Source: an uncultured Prevotellaceae bacterium
GTDB lineage: Bacteria > Bacteroidota > Bacteroidia > Bacteroidales > Bacteroidaceae
NCBI GenBank assembly: GCA_902780025.1
Contig: CACZDV010000003.1
Span: 1-64,000, forward strand
Reading direction: 5' to 3'
DNA length: 64,000 nucleotides
Part shown: piece by piece, positions 51,150-60,719 of the stretch
How the letters are laid out: each line of letters starts with the position of its first letter
Numbering within the stretch: the stretch's first letter is position 1
The notes under the pieces: generated by a model
Databases searched by the model: none
The model's input: the letters and a program-made list of their open reading frames with translations, nothing else
What the model was told of the DNA's origin: nothing
Translations under genes and position numbers: made by a program

Positions 51150-52397
51150 TCAGTTTCCGTCGGGTTTGATGATTTCTACGGTTCGTGCGGGTGCCCACTT
51201 GAAGGTGCGCCAGTCGTCGGGCTGGGCGGGGTCGAAGTCCTGCCACTCAGGGCGCAGGTACTTGGCAAGCGGCAGGTCCAGCAGCTTCATGCCCATGACC
51301 ACGCACTTGGCCACCTCGTAGGCTCCGTAGGGATTGAAGTGGGTATTGTCGGCCAGTTCCTTCTCCTGACCGGGAAAGCTGTTGGCAGGATAGTGAACCA
51401 GGGCGCGCTTGGAGTCCTCGAAGCCCAGCGTCTCGAAGAAGGTCTTGGTCATCGCGTTCAGGTCGATGACGGGCACCTTCTCCCGCTCAGCCACGCTCCA
51501 CATGGCGGCGGGGAAGTCGCCGTGGGTATTGGTGATGGTGCGTCGGTCCTTATCGAAGGCGCGTCGCTGGGTGGGTGTGCAGAATACGATGTCGGCACCC
51601 TTGGCACGTACCTGGTCGACGAATATCTTCAGGTTATAGACGTAGTGGTACCACGCGCCGTCGCCCGGCCGCTTCTCCTTCTCGTCGTTATGGCCGAACT
51701 CCGCTATCAGCAGGTCGCCCGGCTTCAGCGTGGTCAGGATCTTGTCCAAGCGACCGCCGCCGATGAAGGTGCGGGCCGTCAGTCCGCTCTCAGCATGATT
51801 GGAGACAGCCACCTCGGGGCCGAACCAGCGGGTAATCATCTGTCCCCACGAGGCCCAAGGCTCGTCGTTCTGGTCGACAACGGTGGAATTGCCGCAGAGA
51901 TAGATGGTAGGCACCTGGTCGTCGCGCTCGATGTGGACGGACTTGACGGCAGGGGCATCGCCATTAAACTCCAGCGTCAGCTTGTCGTCCCAAGCCAGGT
52001 AACCGCGCTCTCGGTCCTTGATACGTACAAGCGTCTTGTCGTCGATGCGCGGCGAACGCTTGTTGACCTGGAACTCGAAGGTCAGGAACTGTCCCTTCTT
52101 CGTGGCCACGTTGTGGACCATGAGGCGACGGCCTTCGGCACGTACGGTCGTCTCGGCAGCCCGTTTCTTGGAGCCGATGACCACGCGGACACGGTAGTTG
52201 CCGTCGTCGACCTTCACCGAGAAGTAGAAAGGTTCAGCGGGCTTTTTCTTGTCGGGGGCGGGCAGCAGGTCGTAGCCGTAGCCCGTGGCGTCGGAATACA
52301 CCGGTAGCGGTGTCTTGGCATCAAAGCTGAAGTCCTGGGCAGAAACTGCCATCGGCATCAGCAGTGCCGTCATTAGTAGTAGTTTGTTTTTAGTCAT
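51150..52397 (-). CDS. Rhamnogalacturonan acetylesterase-like SGNH hydrolase
   Basis: A 415-residue exported protein, signal peptide MTKNKLLLMTALLMPMAVSAQ. An N-terminal beta-sandwich domain (about 25-165) precedes a GDSL/SGNH hydrolase domain with block I LCGNSTVVD (catalytic Ser), block III FGHNDEKE (Asn) and block V DNTHFNPYGAYE (Asp and His). This is the CE12 rhamnogalacturonan acetylesterase arrangement. It deacetylates pectic side groups in the periplasm or outside. Directly upstream of the GH43-like gene. Confidence 0.87.
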   Translation of the reverse strand: MTKNKLLLMTALLMPMAVSAQDFSFDAKTPLPVYSDATGYGYDLLPAPDKKKPAEPFYFSVKVDDGNYRVRVVIGSKKRAAETTVRAEGRRLMVHNVATKKGQFLTFEFQVNKRSPRIDDKTLVRIKDRERGYLAWDDKLTLEFNGDAPAVKSVHIERDDQVPTIYLCGNSTVVDQNDEPWASWGQMITRWFGPEVAVSNHAESGLTARTFIGGGRLDKILTTLKPGDLLIAEFGHNDEKEKRPGDGAWYHYVYNLKIFVDQVRAKGADIVFCTPTQRRAFDKDRRTITNTHGDFPAAMWSVAEREKVPVIDLNAMTKTFFETLGFEDSKRALVHYPANSFPGQEKELADNTHFNPYGAYEVAKCVVMGMKLLDLPLAKYLRPEWQDFDPAQPDDWRTFKWAPARTVEIIKPDGN

Positions 52398-52419
52398 AGT
52401 TTGCTGAATGGGTTTGTTG

Positions 52420-53520
52420 CTATTTACGTAGGGCCAGGTTATAATTGTAATACTCCTTATTGCCCGTTATCTCCTTGATGACCCGTATGAAGGGCGGGAA
52501 GTTGACATCCTCGGCATCGGCAATGCCCTTCGTCTCGAGGATGACAAGTCCGTCGAGGGCGCCATGATAGGTGTCGAGCTCGAAATACTGTCCCTTCCAG
52601 ATAAAGCTCTGGCGCAGCTTGCTGATGGACTGGCGGTAGGGGTCGGCCTGCTGCAGCAGCGACTCGTAGAGGGCATTCTCCACCTGACGCTCGGTCTCAA
52701 TCTGCTCACCCGGGGCAGTACGCTTCTTGGTGTTGTGGACGTTGACCACCTTACCGCTGCTCCACGAGCGGCGGCGCAGGCGGACCTCGGTACCGGGTTC
52801 GCTGACAAGGTAGGTCTGCAGGATGTCGCTGTCGATGGTCTCGGGCAGCGGGCCTGTCAGCTCGACGATGTACTTACGTTCCTCCATCACGCGCTGCGGC
52901 AGTCCGAGGACGTTGGAAATCTCGCGCATGACGCGCTGCATCTTCCGCTCGAAGTCATCGTGGTTGTTGATGACACGGAGGTGGGGGTGTCCTGACCACG
53001 CCTTGATGACCTTCTTATCCAGTTCACGGGCTATGCGCAGTCCTTCCTCATCGGCTTTCTCATAGCGGGTGGAGTTGGTGGCGGTGGTGTAATACTGCTC
53101 AGCACCATCGGCGGCAGAGACGAGGTGGAGCACGGCGTCGTAACGCTCACGCAGGCTACCGGGGTCGACACCGGCATCGCGGGTAATGCTCTCCCACTCC
53201 TCCGGCTTCATGTAGGCCGAAATATCCATCGTACCACGATCGCAGACGATGAGCACGGGCTTCGTACACACCTCAGCCATACGCTGGAAGTGGTCCTCGA
53301 AAGCCAACTGGGTCTCCAGGATGGCCCGCTCGCCCTCGAAGTAGAGCTGACGGTTAGGAGTCAGGTAGTTCCAACCACCAAGACTATAGAGCGTAGGCAC
53401 TTCAGGGACGCAGAAGACCTTGAAGCCCAGACTGTTGAAATGCTCGATGACACGCACCAGGGCGGTTGTCTTGCCGGCACAGGGGCCTCCGGTCAATACG
53501 ATTCGCTTAATATCAGGCAT
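52420..53520 (-). CDS. TTD14-like P-loop NTPase with CYTH domain
   Basis: A 366-residue protein with an N-terminal AAA_28-type NTPase (Walker A LTGGPCAGKTTAL, about 7-19; then VLIVCDRGTMDISAY, the usual D-R motif of these kinase-like enzymes) and a C-terminal CYTH/tetraphosphatase-like domain (VELTGPLPETIDSD, EVRLRRRSWSSG, KLRQSFIWKGQYFELDTY, ILETKG). This order matches TTD14, described in animals as a GTP- and phosphoinositide-binding protein. A bacterial role is not known. It follows nhaD by 13 bp in the sodium operon direction, which suggests co-transcription. The CYTH residues look intact. Confidence 0.82.
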   Translation of the reverse strand: MPDIKRIVLTGGPCAGKTTALVRVIEHFNSLGFKVFCVPEVPTLYSLGGWNYLTPNRQLYFEGERAILETQLAFEDHFQRMAEVCTKPVLIVCDRGTMDISAYMKPEEWESITRDAGVDPGSLRERYDAVLHLVSAADGAEQYYTTATNSTRYEKADEEGLRIARELDKKVIKAWSGHPHLRVINNHDDFERKMQRVMREISNVLGLPQRVMEERKYIVELTGPLPETIDSDILQTYLVSEPGTEVRLRRRSWSSGKVVNVHNTKKRTAPGEQIETERQVENALYESLLQQADPYRQSISKLRQSFIWKGQYFELDTYHGALDGLVILETKGIADAEDVNFPPFIRVIKEITGNKEYYNYNLALRK

Positions 53521-53533
53521 ATTTGTTCAGACA

Positions 53534-54904
53534 CTAAAAAATGATTGTTTCAAGATAAAGGACCAGCAGTCCGAGCATGAATCCCAAGGCGACCTTGAGC
53601 GTCAGGTTGCGCAGGTACCAGCCCAACTTCATGTGCTCCATCTTCATCAAGGCCAGACCGCTGACAGAGCCGACACTCAGCAGACAACCACCAACGGCAG
53701 TTGAGAATGCAATGACCTTCCAGTAGGCATCATTCTGCTCATACAGCGGGAAGAGCGAAATGTCGGTAATGGCAATGGTAAAGGTGTCGACAATAGCGCT
53801 GAGCACACCGCTGAGTACACCGACAATCCATATACTGTGGAAGGTCTCGTCGATCCAGGATGCTATGTCACCCATCACACCCGTCTCTGTCATCACACCC
53901 ATGCCGAGCATGATGCCCATCACAAAGAGCATCTGCTGGATAGTGCCATACTGGATAGCCCGGGGAACACGGCGCTGCGCCATCTGGTCGGCATCGTTCA
54001 GCTTGCGGTTGAAGGCCTCGTTGACCACCCACAACACAGAGAGCACACAGAGGGCGCCTAAGAAGGGATACAGTTTGGTGATATTGTGGAACGTGGGAAT
54101 GAACCACAGGCCGCCAATACCCACGATGAGCATGACGAAGCGCTGCCAACGGTTGAGGTTAGTATCGTCACCGCGATAAGGGGGAGCCCCCCACTCCGTA
54201 TCAAGACGGGCGGGCAACTGGCGATTGATAAGAATAGTAGGAACCACCCAAGCAATGAGTGCGGGAACCACCAGATACTTGGAGAAGTTGGTAGCAGTAA
54301 CGGCTCCGTCACCCCAGAGGAGCAGCCCCGTGGGGTCGCCGATGACAGTAAAGCATCCGCCGCAATTGGCAGCGATGACAATAGCCGCACCTATCAGCAT
54401 ACGCTGACGGCGACTACGCACAACGGTATGCATGATGACCAGCATCATAGTAGCAGTAGTCAGGTTGTCGAGGTTGGCCGAGAGGATGAAGGTGGCCAGG
54501 GTGATGGTCCACAGCAGGCGCTTGGAGTTGCGGGTGCGTATCCACTCGGTAATGAAGTCGAAACAGCCGTTGTTGTCGAGAATCTCGATGATGGTCATCG
54601 TGGCCAGCAGGAACATGACGATGCTGGCGGCCCGGCCCACGTACTTCAGGAAGACGTTGTCGCAGATGAAATACTTGACAGCGTCGCTCGACGGCGAGTC
54701 GCCAGCCAGGAAGTCGGCATACTCGCTGGGGTGCTGCGACATGACATAGTCGGAGCCCCAGCAGATATATACCACCCACCCCACCGTACCGATGAACATG
54801 GCAATGGCTGCCTTGTTGACGCCGGTCAGGTGGCCGGTAGCTATCAACAAGTAGCCAAAGACAAGCAGCAGAACGATGATCAACGTCATGGCATCAGCCG
54901 CCAA
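53534..54904 (-). CDS. nhaD: NhaD-type Na+/H+ antiporter
   Basis: A 456-residue inner-membrane protein of the IT/NhaD superfamily with about 12 hydrophobic segments. Signature regions are SANLDNLTTATMMLVI and ANCGGCFTVIGDPTGLLLW in the first half and VLSAIVDTFTIAITD and VGGCLLSVGSVSGLALM in the second. It exchanges Na+ for H+. Its start overlaps the end of nqrF by 11 bp, so translation is coupled to the sodium-pumping NADH dehydrogenase that exports Na+. Confidence 0.9.
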   Translation of the reverse strand: MAADAMTLIIVLLLVFGYLLIATGHLTGVNKAAIAMFIGTVGWVVYICWGSDYVMSQHPSEYADFLAGDSPSSDAVKYFICDNVFLKYVGRAASIVMFLLATMTIIEILDNNGCFDFITEWIRTRNSKRLLWTITLATFILSANLDNLTTATMMLVIMHTVVRSRRQRMLIGAAIVIAANCGGCFTVIGDPTGLLLWGDGAVTATNFSKYLVVPALIAWVVPTILINRQLPARLDTEWGAPPYRGDDTNLNRWQRFVMLIVGIGGLWFIPTFHNITKLYPFLGALCVLSVLWVVNEAFNRKLNDADQMAQRRVPRAIQYGTIQQMLFVMGIMLGMGVMTETGVMGDIASWIDETFHSIWIVGVLSGVLSAIVDTFTIAITDISLFPLYEQNDAYWKVIAFSTAVGGCLLSVGSVSGLALMKMEHMKLGWYLRNLTLKVALGFMLGLLVLYLETIIF

Positions 54905-56162
54905 AGTTATCGTACATGATGGACTCGGGATCGACGCCGAGGGAGTCGAGCATGGAGACGACGGCCTTCGACATGGGGCCGGGGCCGCACATGTAGTACT
55001 CGATGTCCTCGGGAGCCTCGTGGTCCTTCAGGTAGGTGTTGAGCATCACCTGGTGGACGAAGCCCGGGGTGTACTTCACGCCGGCAGCATCGGCTGCGGG
55101 GTCGGGACGGTCGAGGGCCAGATGGAAGTGGAAGTTGGGGAACTCCTTCTCCAGTCCGAGGAAGTCGTCGAGGTAGAACACCTCGTTCAGGGCGCGTGCG
55201 CCGTAGAAGTAGTGCATCTCGCGGTCGGTCGTGTGCAGGGTCTTCGTCATGTGCATGATCTGTGCACGGAGCGGAGCCATACCGGCACCACCGCCCACCC
55301 AGATCATCTCCTTCTTGGAGTCGAAGTGGGGATGGAAGTCGCCGAAGGGGCCGCTCATGATGACCTTGTCGCCGGGCTTCAGCGAGAAGATATACGACGA
55401 GGCGATACCGGGGTTGACGTCCATGAATCCGCTCTTGTCGGCCTTGAACGGCGGCGTGGCAATACGGACAGTAAGCATGAAGACGTCGCCCTCAGCCGGA
55501 TAGTTGGCCATCGAGTAGGCGCGGATGGTGTCCTCGGGGTTCTTGCACTTGAGCGGGAAGAGTCCGAACTTCTCCCACGAGGGCAGGTACTCGTCGCCGA
55601 TGAGCGACTTGTCGAAGTCCTTGTCGTAGTCGATGCAGTCGAACTTGGGAATCTTGATCTGGGCGTAGGAGCCGGGCAGGAAGTCCATGTGAGCGCCGGC
55701 AGGCAGTTGCACCTTGAACTCCTTGATGAACGTAGCCACGTTCTTGTTAGAGATAACCGTACACTCGTACTCCTTGACGCCGAGAATCGACTCGTCGACA
55801 TGGATCTTCAGGTCGCCTTTCACCTTGCACTGGCAGCCAAGGCGCCAGCCGGCCTTGATCTCCTTACGGCTGAAGTGGGGCTTTTCAGAGTCGAGAATCT
55901 CGCCACCACCCTCGAGCACCTGAACCTTACACTGTCCGCACGAGGCTTTACCACCGCAGGCAGAAGGCAGGAACACGCCGTTCTCGTTGAGCGTAGCCAT
56001 CAGACTGCTGCCCTGAGGCACGTTGATGGTACGGTCGCCGTTAATCTCAATATTCACGTTGCCCGACGGCGAAAGATATTTCTTTGCCACGAGCAGGACA
56101 ATCACCAAGAGGAGTATGACAATGAGGAATACTCCAATGCTATATGCTATAAACTGTGCCAT
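54894..56162 (-). CDS. nqrF: Na+-NQR subunit F
   Basis: A 422-residue subunit, the electron entry point. One N-terminal helix (about 8-27) is followed by a 2Fe-2S ferredoxin domain with ligands Cys69, Cys75, Cys78 (ACGGKASCGQC) and Cys110. FAD binding includes RAYSMANYP (about 210), and NADH binding includes VGGGAGMAPLR and YMCGPGPM. Full length. It is the last nqr gene. Confidence 0.96.
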   Translation of the reverse strand: MAQFIAYSIGVFLIVILLLVIVLLVAKKYLSPSGNVNIEINGDRTINVPQGSSLMATLNENGVFLPSACGGKASCGQCKVQVLEGGGEILDSEKPHFSRKEIKAGWRLGCQCKVKGDLKIHVDESILGVKEYECTVISNKNVATFIKEFKVQLPAGAHMDFLPGSYAQIKIPKFDCIDYDKDFDKSLIGDEYLPSWEKFGLFPLKCKNPEDTIRAYSMANYPAEGDVFMLTVRIATPPFKADKSGFMDVNPGIASSYIFSLKPGDKVIMSGPFGDFHPHFDSKKEMIWVGGGAGMAPLRAQIMHMTKTLHTTDREMHYFYGARALNEVFYLDDFLGLEKEFPNFHFHLALDRPDPAADAAGVKYTPGFVHQVMLNTYLKDHEAPEDIEYYMCGPGPMSKAVVSMLDSLGVDPESIMYDNFGG

Positions 56163-56168
56163 ACTTCT

Positions 56169-56795
56169 TTAGATATTAAGTCCACTAAAACACATCATCG
56201 CCATAGCCATGAGGCCGACGGTAATAAACACGATGCCGAGGCCCTGCAGGGGACGGGGTACGTCGCTGTACTGCATCTTCTCGCGGATGGCACCCATAGC
56301 CACGATGGCGAGCATCCAGCCGATACCGGAACCGAAGCCATAGACGATGGCATCCCAGACCGAGGTGATGGCCTGCGAGTTGCTGGGGTCCATGAGGATG
56401 CGCTGCTGCATAAAGAGCGAGGCACCCATGATGGCACAGTTGACGGCTATCAGCGGCAGGAAGATGCCAAGTGCGGCGTAGAGTGAGGGCGAGTATTTCT
56501 CGACGGTCATCTCCACCAGCTGCACCATACCGGCAATCACGGCGATGAAGAGGATGAAGCTGAGGTAGCTCAGGTCGACGCCCTCAACGAGGCAGTCGGG
56601 ACCCAAGACCTTGGTCTGCAACAGATAGTTGACGGGGACGGTGACGGTGAGCACGAAGGTCACGGCACAGCCCAGTCCGAGCGAAGTCTTCACGGTCTTC
56701 GACACGGCAAGGTACGAACACATGCCGAGGAAGAAGGCGAAAATCATATTGTCCACAAAGATGGACCTGAACAGTAATGATATTGCGTGTTCCAT
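56169..56795 (-). CDS. nqrE: Na+-NQR subunit E
   Basis: A 208-residue integral membrane subunit with about six helices. It starts [20 protein letters not shown], the family N-terminus, and contains the conserved Cys-containing half-helices ([25 protein letters not shown]) thought to hold the intramembrane Fe site shared with NqrD. 3 bp from nqrD. Confidence 0.95.
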   Translation of the reverse strand: MEHAISLLFRSIFVDNMIFAFFLGMCSYLAVSKTVKTSLGLGCAVTFVLTVTVPVNYLLQTKVLGPDCLVEGVDLSYLSFILFIAVIAGMVQLVEMTVEKYSPSLYAALGIFLPLIAVNCAIMGASLFMQQRILMDPSNSQAITSVWDAIVYGFGSGIGWMLAIVAMGAIREKMQYSDVPRPLQGLGIVFITVGLMAMAMMCFSGLNI

Positions 56796-56798
56796 ATC

Positions 56799-57422
56799 TT
56801 ATTTCTCCTTATAAAAGTAAGCACGATGAACCCAAATCACACAGCCAACGAGGATGAGCGCCATAGCGGGCATCGTCATCATACCGTTGTTCACGTAGCC
56901 GAAGTCGTAGACAGCATCAGGGATAATCTGGAAGCCTAAGAGTGAACCACGACCGAGCAGCTCGCGGACGGCACCCACAATCACAAGAATCATGGCGTAG
57001 CCGAGGCCGTTGCCCACACCGTCGAGGAACGAAGGCCAGGGCTTGTTCTGCATGGCGAAGGCCTCAAGACGGCCCATCAGGATACAGTTGGTGATAATCA
57101 GACCAACATACACAGAGAGCTGAACGCTGACGTCGTAGGCGAAAGCCTTCAGAACCTGCGAGACGATGGTCACGAGAGCAGCCACAACCACCAGCTGCAC
57201 CACGATGCGGATGCGGTTGGGAATGGTGTTGCGGATAATCGAGATAATCACGTTCGCAAAGGCGGTGATGACCGTCACAGCGAGACCCATCACGATGGCA
57301 GGCTTCAGCTGCGAGGTGACGGCAAGTGCCGAGCAGATACCCAATACCTGTCCGAGGATCGGGTGGTCGAGGTTCAACGGGTTGGTGAAAACCTCCTTAT
57401 TTTGTTTACTGAATAATGCCAT
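56799..57422 (-). CDS. nqrD: Na+-NQR subunit D
   Basis: A 207-residue membrane subunit, homologous to NqrE. Conserved regions are PILGQVLGICSALAVTSQL (Cys in the first half-helix) and GLIITNCILMGRLEAFAM (Cys in the second). Spacing of 3 bp to both nqrC and nqrE makes a tight operon. Confidence 0.95.
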   Translation of the reverse strand: MALFSKQNKEVFTNPLNLDHPILGQVLGICSALAVTSQLKPAIVMGLAVTVITAFANVIISIIRNTIPNRIRIVVQLVVVAALVTIVSQVLKAFAYDVSVQLSVYVGLIITNCILMGRLEAFAMQNKPWPSFLDGVGNGLGYAMILVIVGAVRELLGRGSLLGFQIIPDAVYDFGYVNNGMMTMPAMALILVGCVIWVHRAYFYKEK

Positions 57423-57425
57423 AAC

Positions 57426-58040
57426 TTACTCCTCCTCTTCTTTTGGTTTAACATTCTTCAGACCGTCCTTTAGCATAGCATCTACACCATTCGAAGTCAG
57501 AGTGGCACCCGTCACACAGTCGACCTGCGTTTGAGGATTATCCACCTTCTTCACGACGGAGAGGACAACATTGCCGTTCTCGTCCCAGATCTGCTTGCCA
57601 ATGAACTTCTCCTGCCAAGCCTGCGAGTCCTTGATCTCGGCACCCAGTCCGGCCGTCTCACTCTCATGGTTGAAGTAGGCGCCAAAGACCTTACCCTCGC
57701 CGTCGATGGCCAGATAGCCGCTAATGCCGCCCCAGAGGCCCATACCCTTCAATGAGGCTACCGTGATGTCCTTGCCATCAATCTGGCACTCATAGACCTT
57801 CTGTCCGTCCTGCTCTTTCTCCTCCTTCACCACCTCGGCATACTTGGCCTCAGCCTCAGCACCATCCAGGTCGCGGATGTTGAGCGAGTAGAGAATCTGT
57901 TTCTTCACATCGAGTGCCACGTTAGCATCCTGCATAGGCTTCAATGCCTGATAGACAAAAGCCAGCAGGAAGGCCACGACGACCACGAGTATCGCACTAT
58001 ATATAATAATGTACGAGTTGCTGTTAGTATTCAGTTTCAT
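57426..58040 (-). CDS. nqrC: Na+-NQR subunit C
   Basis: A 204-residue periplasm-facing subunit with one N-terminal helix. The flavin-attachment site is VDCVTGATLTS near the C-terminus, matching D-x-x-(S/T)-G-A-T with Thr180 as the FMN acceptor, normally modified by ApbE (no apbE is in the window). Its start overlaps the end of nqrB by 4 bp (ATGA). Confidence 0.95.
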   Translation of the reverse strand: MKLNTNSNSYIIIYSAILVVVVAFLLAFVYQALKPMQDANVALDVKKQILYSLNIRDLDGAEAEAKYAEVVKEEKEQDGQKVYECQIDGKDITVASLKGMGLWGGISGYLAIDGEGKVFGAYFNHESETAGLGAEIKDSQAWQEKFIGKQIWDENGNVVLSVVKKVDNPQTQVDCVTGATLTSNGVDAMLKDGLKNVKPKEEEE

Positions 58041-59197
58041 TTGGTACCTCCTCTCTTTAAACGTTTCGAGATATTGCGCTCCACGATGAAGTGGTCAATC
58101 GTGGGAGCAAACATATTACCAAAGAAGATGGCGAGCATCATACCCTCGGGATAGCCGGCATTCATCACACGGATGATGACGGCCATCGCACCAATCAGGA
58201 AGCCGTAGATGTACTGACCACAGGTGGTGCGGCAAGAGGTGACAGGATCGGTAGCCATGAATACGGCACCGAAGGCGAAGCCGCCGAGGATGAAGTGATG
58301 CCACCACGTCATCGACTGGCCGGTAGCATCGAAGATGAGTGCCAGCACGGCACCACCCACGAAGACGCTCAGCATGGTGCGCCAAGAAGCAATGCCCGTC
58401 CAGAGCAGCAGGATGGCACCCAAGGCGATGGCAATGACCGACGTCTCACCGATAGAACCGGGAATGAAGCCGCAAATCATGTCGCAGATAGAGGCATCGG
58501 GAGCAATACCCTGACCAATCTGTCCAAGCGGTGTAGCAGCGGTGAAGCCGTCAGCGAGGTCATTACCCAGTCCGAAGATGCTGTCCTGAGCCACCCATAC
58601 GGTGTCGCCCGTCATCTTCGACGGATAGGCGAAGAACAGGAACATACGGGCAGCGATGGCGGGGTTGAAGATGTTCATACCCGTACCACCGAAAATCTCC
58701 TTGCAGAAGATGACCGAGAAGGCGCAGGCCAAGGCCAGCATCCACAGCGGACAGCCGATGGGAACAATCAGCGGAATCAGGATACCCGAGACGAGGTAAC
58801 CCTCCTGAATCTCTTCACCCTTCCACTGTGCCCAGGCAAACTCAATGCCGAGGCCGACGATGTAAGAGACGAGAATCTTCGGCAGTACAGCGAGGAAGCC
58901 GTAAGCGAAAATCTCGCAGAACGAGGCGGTTGCCAACGTGCCGGCAGCCAGATAGTTCTGGTAGCCGATATTGTACATACCGAACAGCATGGCCGGCATC
59001 AGGGCGATGACCACCATACTCATGATGCGCTTCGAGTCGATGGCGTCGTGGATGTTGACGCTACCAGCCTTTGCCGTGTCATTAGGCACGTAGAGGAAGG
59101 TCTCAAAGCCGTCGAATACCGAACGGAAGGCATGCAACTTGCCGCCCTCTTCGAAATTCGGCTTAATCTTATTGAGATAATTTCTTAATGCGCTCAT
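58037..59197 (-). CDS. nqrB: Na+-NQR subunit B
   Basis: A 386-residue membrane subunit with about ten helices that carries the riboflavin and a covalent FMN and forms the Na+ channel. The FMN-attachment site is DGFTAATPLGQ, with Thr222 as the predicted acceptor (the Gly of the consensus is Ala here). Other conserved parts are GGTGMNIFNPAIAARMFLFF and FMATDPVTSCRTT. 5 bp from nqrA. Confidence 0.95.
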   Translation of the reverse strand: MSALRNYLNKIKPNFEEGGKLHAFRSVFDGFETFLYVPNDTAKAGSVNIHDAIDSKRIMSMVVIALMPAMLFGMYNIGYQNYLAAGTLATASFCEIFAYGFLAVLPKILVSYIVGLGIEFAWAQWKGEEIQEGYLVSGILIPLIVPIGCPLWMLALACAFSVIFCKEIFGGTGMNIFNPAIAARMFLFFAYPSKMTGDTVWVAQDSIFGLGNDLADGFTAATPLGQIGQGIAPDASICDMICGFIPGSIGETSVIAIALGAILLLWTGIASWRTMLSVFVGGAVLALIFDATGQSMTWWHHFILGGFAFGAVFMATDPVTSCRTTCGQYIYGFLIGAMAVIIRVMNAGYPEGMMLAIFFGNMFAPTIDHFIVERNISKRLKRGGTK

Positions 59198-59202
59198 AGT
59201 CC

Positions 59203-60546
59203 TTATGCGTTTTCTTTACGTAAAATATTCAGTCCTTCACGCACAATGCGCTGCAATTCTAACTTCGAGCTATCCACGAACTCTGCGAGTGCAAAGTCCT
59301 CAGGACTAACCTCATAGATGCCCAGCGCCTCCTGACGATCGATGTCGCCAGAGATAATGGCCTTGATGAGGTATTCGCCATAGATGTCCATCGGCAGCAC
59401 CTTGTCGTACTCGCCGCTCATAATCATGTGGCGCTCACCACCCTTGACACGGGCATCGAGTGCATACTGCTTCTTGCCACAGAGCCAGGAGAAATAGCTA
59501 CGGTTCACCGAGAACTGCTTCAGGCGAGGCAGAATCCAACCGAGGATCTCGTCAGCATCGTTACCCTCGGGAATCACCGTAATCTCAGAAGTGTGGGCTC
59601 CCAGGAAGCCGTCTTTTGTGGTAGGTTTGCCTGTCAGCACATTACCATTGATGATACGTACGCTGTGAGAAGCGTCGTAGCTGTTAGACAAAAGCGTAGA
59701 AAGCTCCTCGCCCACCAGCATCTTGACATAAGCAGGACTACTCACCTCGCTACCACAGAGGGCTACTGTACGGGTAAGGTCCACCTTGCCCGTGTTCAGC
59801 AGACGGCCGATGAAGAGCACCACCGTCGGGTCGCCGATGGTCCAGACCACCTCGCCCTTGTTCACGGGGTCGATGTTGTTGACCTGAACACCAACATTAC
59901 CTGCAGGACACTTACCCTCGAAAACATTCACCTCGGCATCCTTCATACCTTCAAGTGCAGAGCCAACGCCAACACCGAGGTAGGTCTTTGCAATCTTCGA
60001 AAGTGCCGTCAGACCTGTCTGGAAGTCCTGCTCCTGGCCCTTCACCTCGAACTCGAAGTCGGCTGCTAACGGTTTGTCTCTCAGTGCAGATACAAAAATT
60101 GCCTTAGGCTGAACACTGGGATTGGTTGAAACAGCATAAGGCAACTGGTTGATGTAACCAAAGATGCCTGCTTCCAACAATGCATTAATCACTTGCTCTC
60201 CCGTGAGACTGCTGACGTCTTTCTTACCGAAATCCGTAAACTCCTGCTGAGCGTCAGCATCCACCTTGACACAGAGCACTTTTCTTCGTTCGCCACGCAC
60301 CACCTCACGGACTGTTCCGCTCACTGGCGAGGCAAACTTGACTTCAGGATACTGCTTGTTAATGAACAGAGCATCCCCGGCCTTGACCTTGTCACCTTCC
60401 TTAACAACCACTTTCGGAGTCACCCCCTCGAAATCATCAGGGACAAGTGCATACTTGCCATTTGATTTCAGCTGGATGGTTTTCTCTTCAGCTTTGCCTT
60501 GAAGATGAATGTCCAAGCCTTTGTGTAACTTAATTACATTTGCCAT
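59203..60546 (-). CDS. nqrA: Na+-NQR subunit A
   Basis: A 447-residue cytoplasmic subunit that interacts with ubiquinone/menaquinone. It contains HKGLDIHLQGKAEE, a barrel-sandwich segment (VVKEGDKVKAGDALFINK, VKFASPVSGTVREVVRGERR) and GAHTSEITVIPEGNDADE. It heads nqrABCDEF; the promoter's -7 is at 60589-60596 on the minus strand. Confidence 0.96.
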   Translation of the reverse strand: MANVIKLHKGLDIHLQGKAEEKTIQLKSNGKYALVPDDFEGVTPKVVVKEGDKVKAGDALFINKQYPEVKFASPVSGTVREVVRGERRKVLCVKVDADAQQEFTDFGKKDVSSLTGEQVINALLEAGIFGYINQLPYAVSTNPSVQPKAIFVSALRDKPLAADFEFEVKGQEQDFQTGLTALSKIAKTYLGVGVGSALEGMKDAEVNVFEGKCPAGNVGVQVNNIDPVNKGEVVWTIGDPTVVLFIGRLLNTGKVDLTRTVALCGSEVSSPAYVKMLVGEELSTLLSNSYDASHSVRIINGNVLTGKPTTKDGFLGAHTSEITVIPEGNDADEILGWILPRLKQFSVNRSYFSWLCGKKQYALDARVKGGERHMIMSGEYDKVLPMDIYGEYLIKAIISGDIDRQEALGIYEVSPEDFALAEFVDSSKLELQRIVREGLNILRKENA

Positions 60547-60588
60547 TTATATAAACGTTTGAAATATGTACCTAACGTTAAGCGACTG

Positions 60589-60668
60589 CAAAATTAATAA
60601 AATTTATGGATATGGAGAGATTTTGTCGGCAAAAAATGCTACAATCACAAGTTTTTATCGTAATTTTG
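60589..60668. promoter_or_regulatory. Divergent promoters of nqr operon (-) and TamB gene (+)
   Basis: TAATTTTG on the minus strand at 60589-60596 and TAATTTTG on the plus strand at 60661-60668. The two units share a 170-bp intergenic region. Confidence 0.6.
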
Positions 60669-60719
60669 CATCATAATTCGATGAAACGGCAAATAATTGC
60701 AATCCCCAACTAACAAGAA

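Noticed and set aside
54876..56486. 536-codon plus-strand ORF across nqrF/nqrE
   Set aside because: Antisense to two clear Na+-NQR subunits; long open antisense frames are common here because of G/C-rich third positions.
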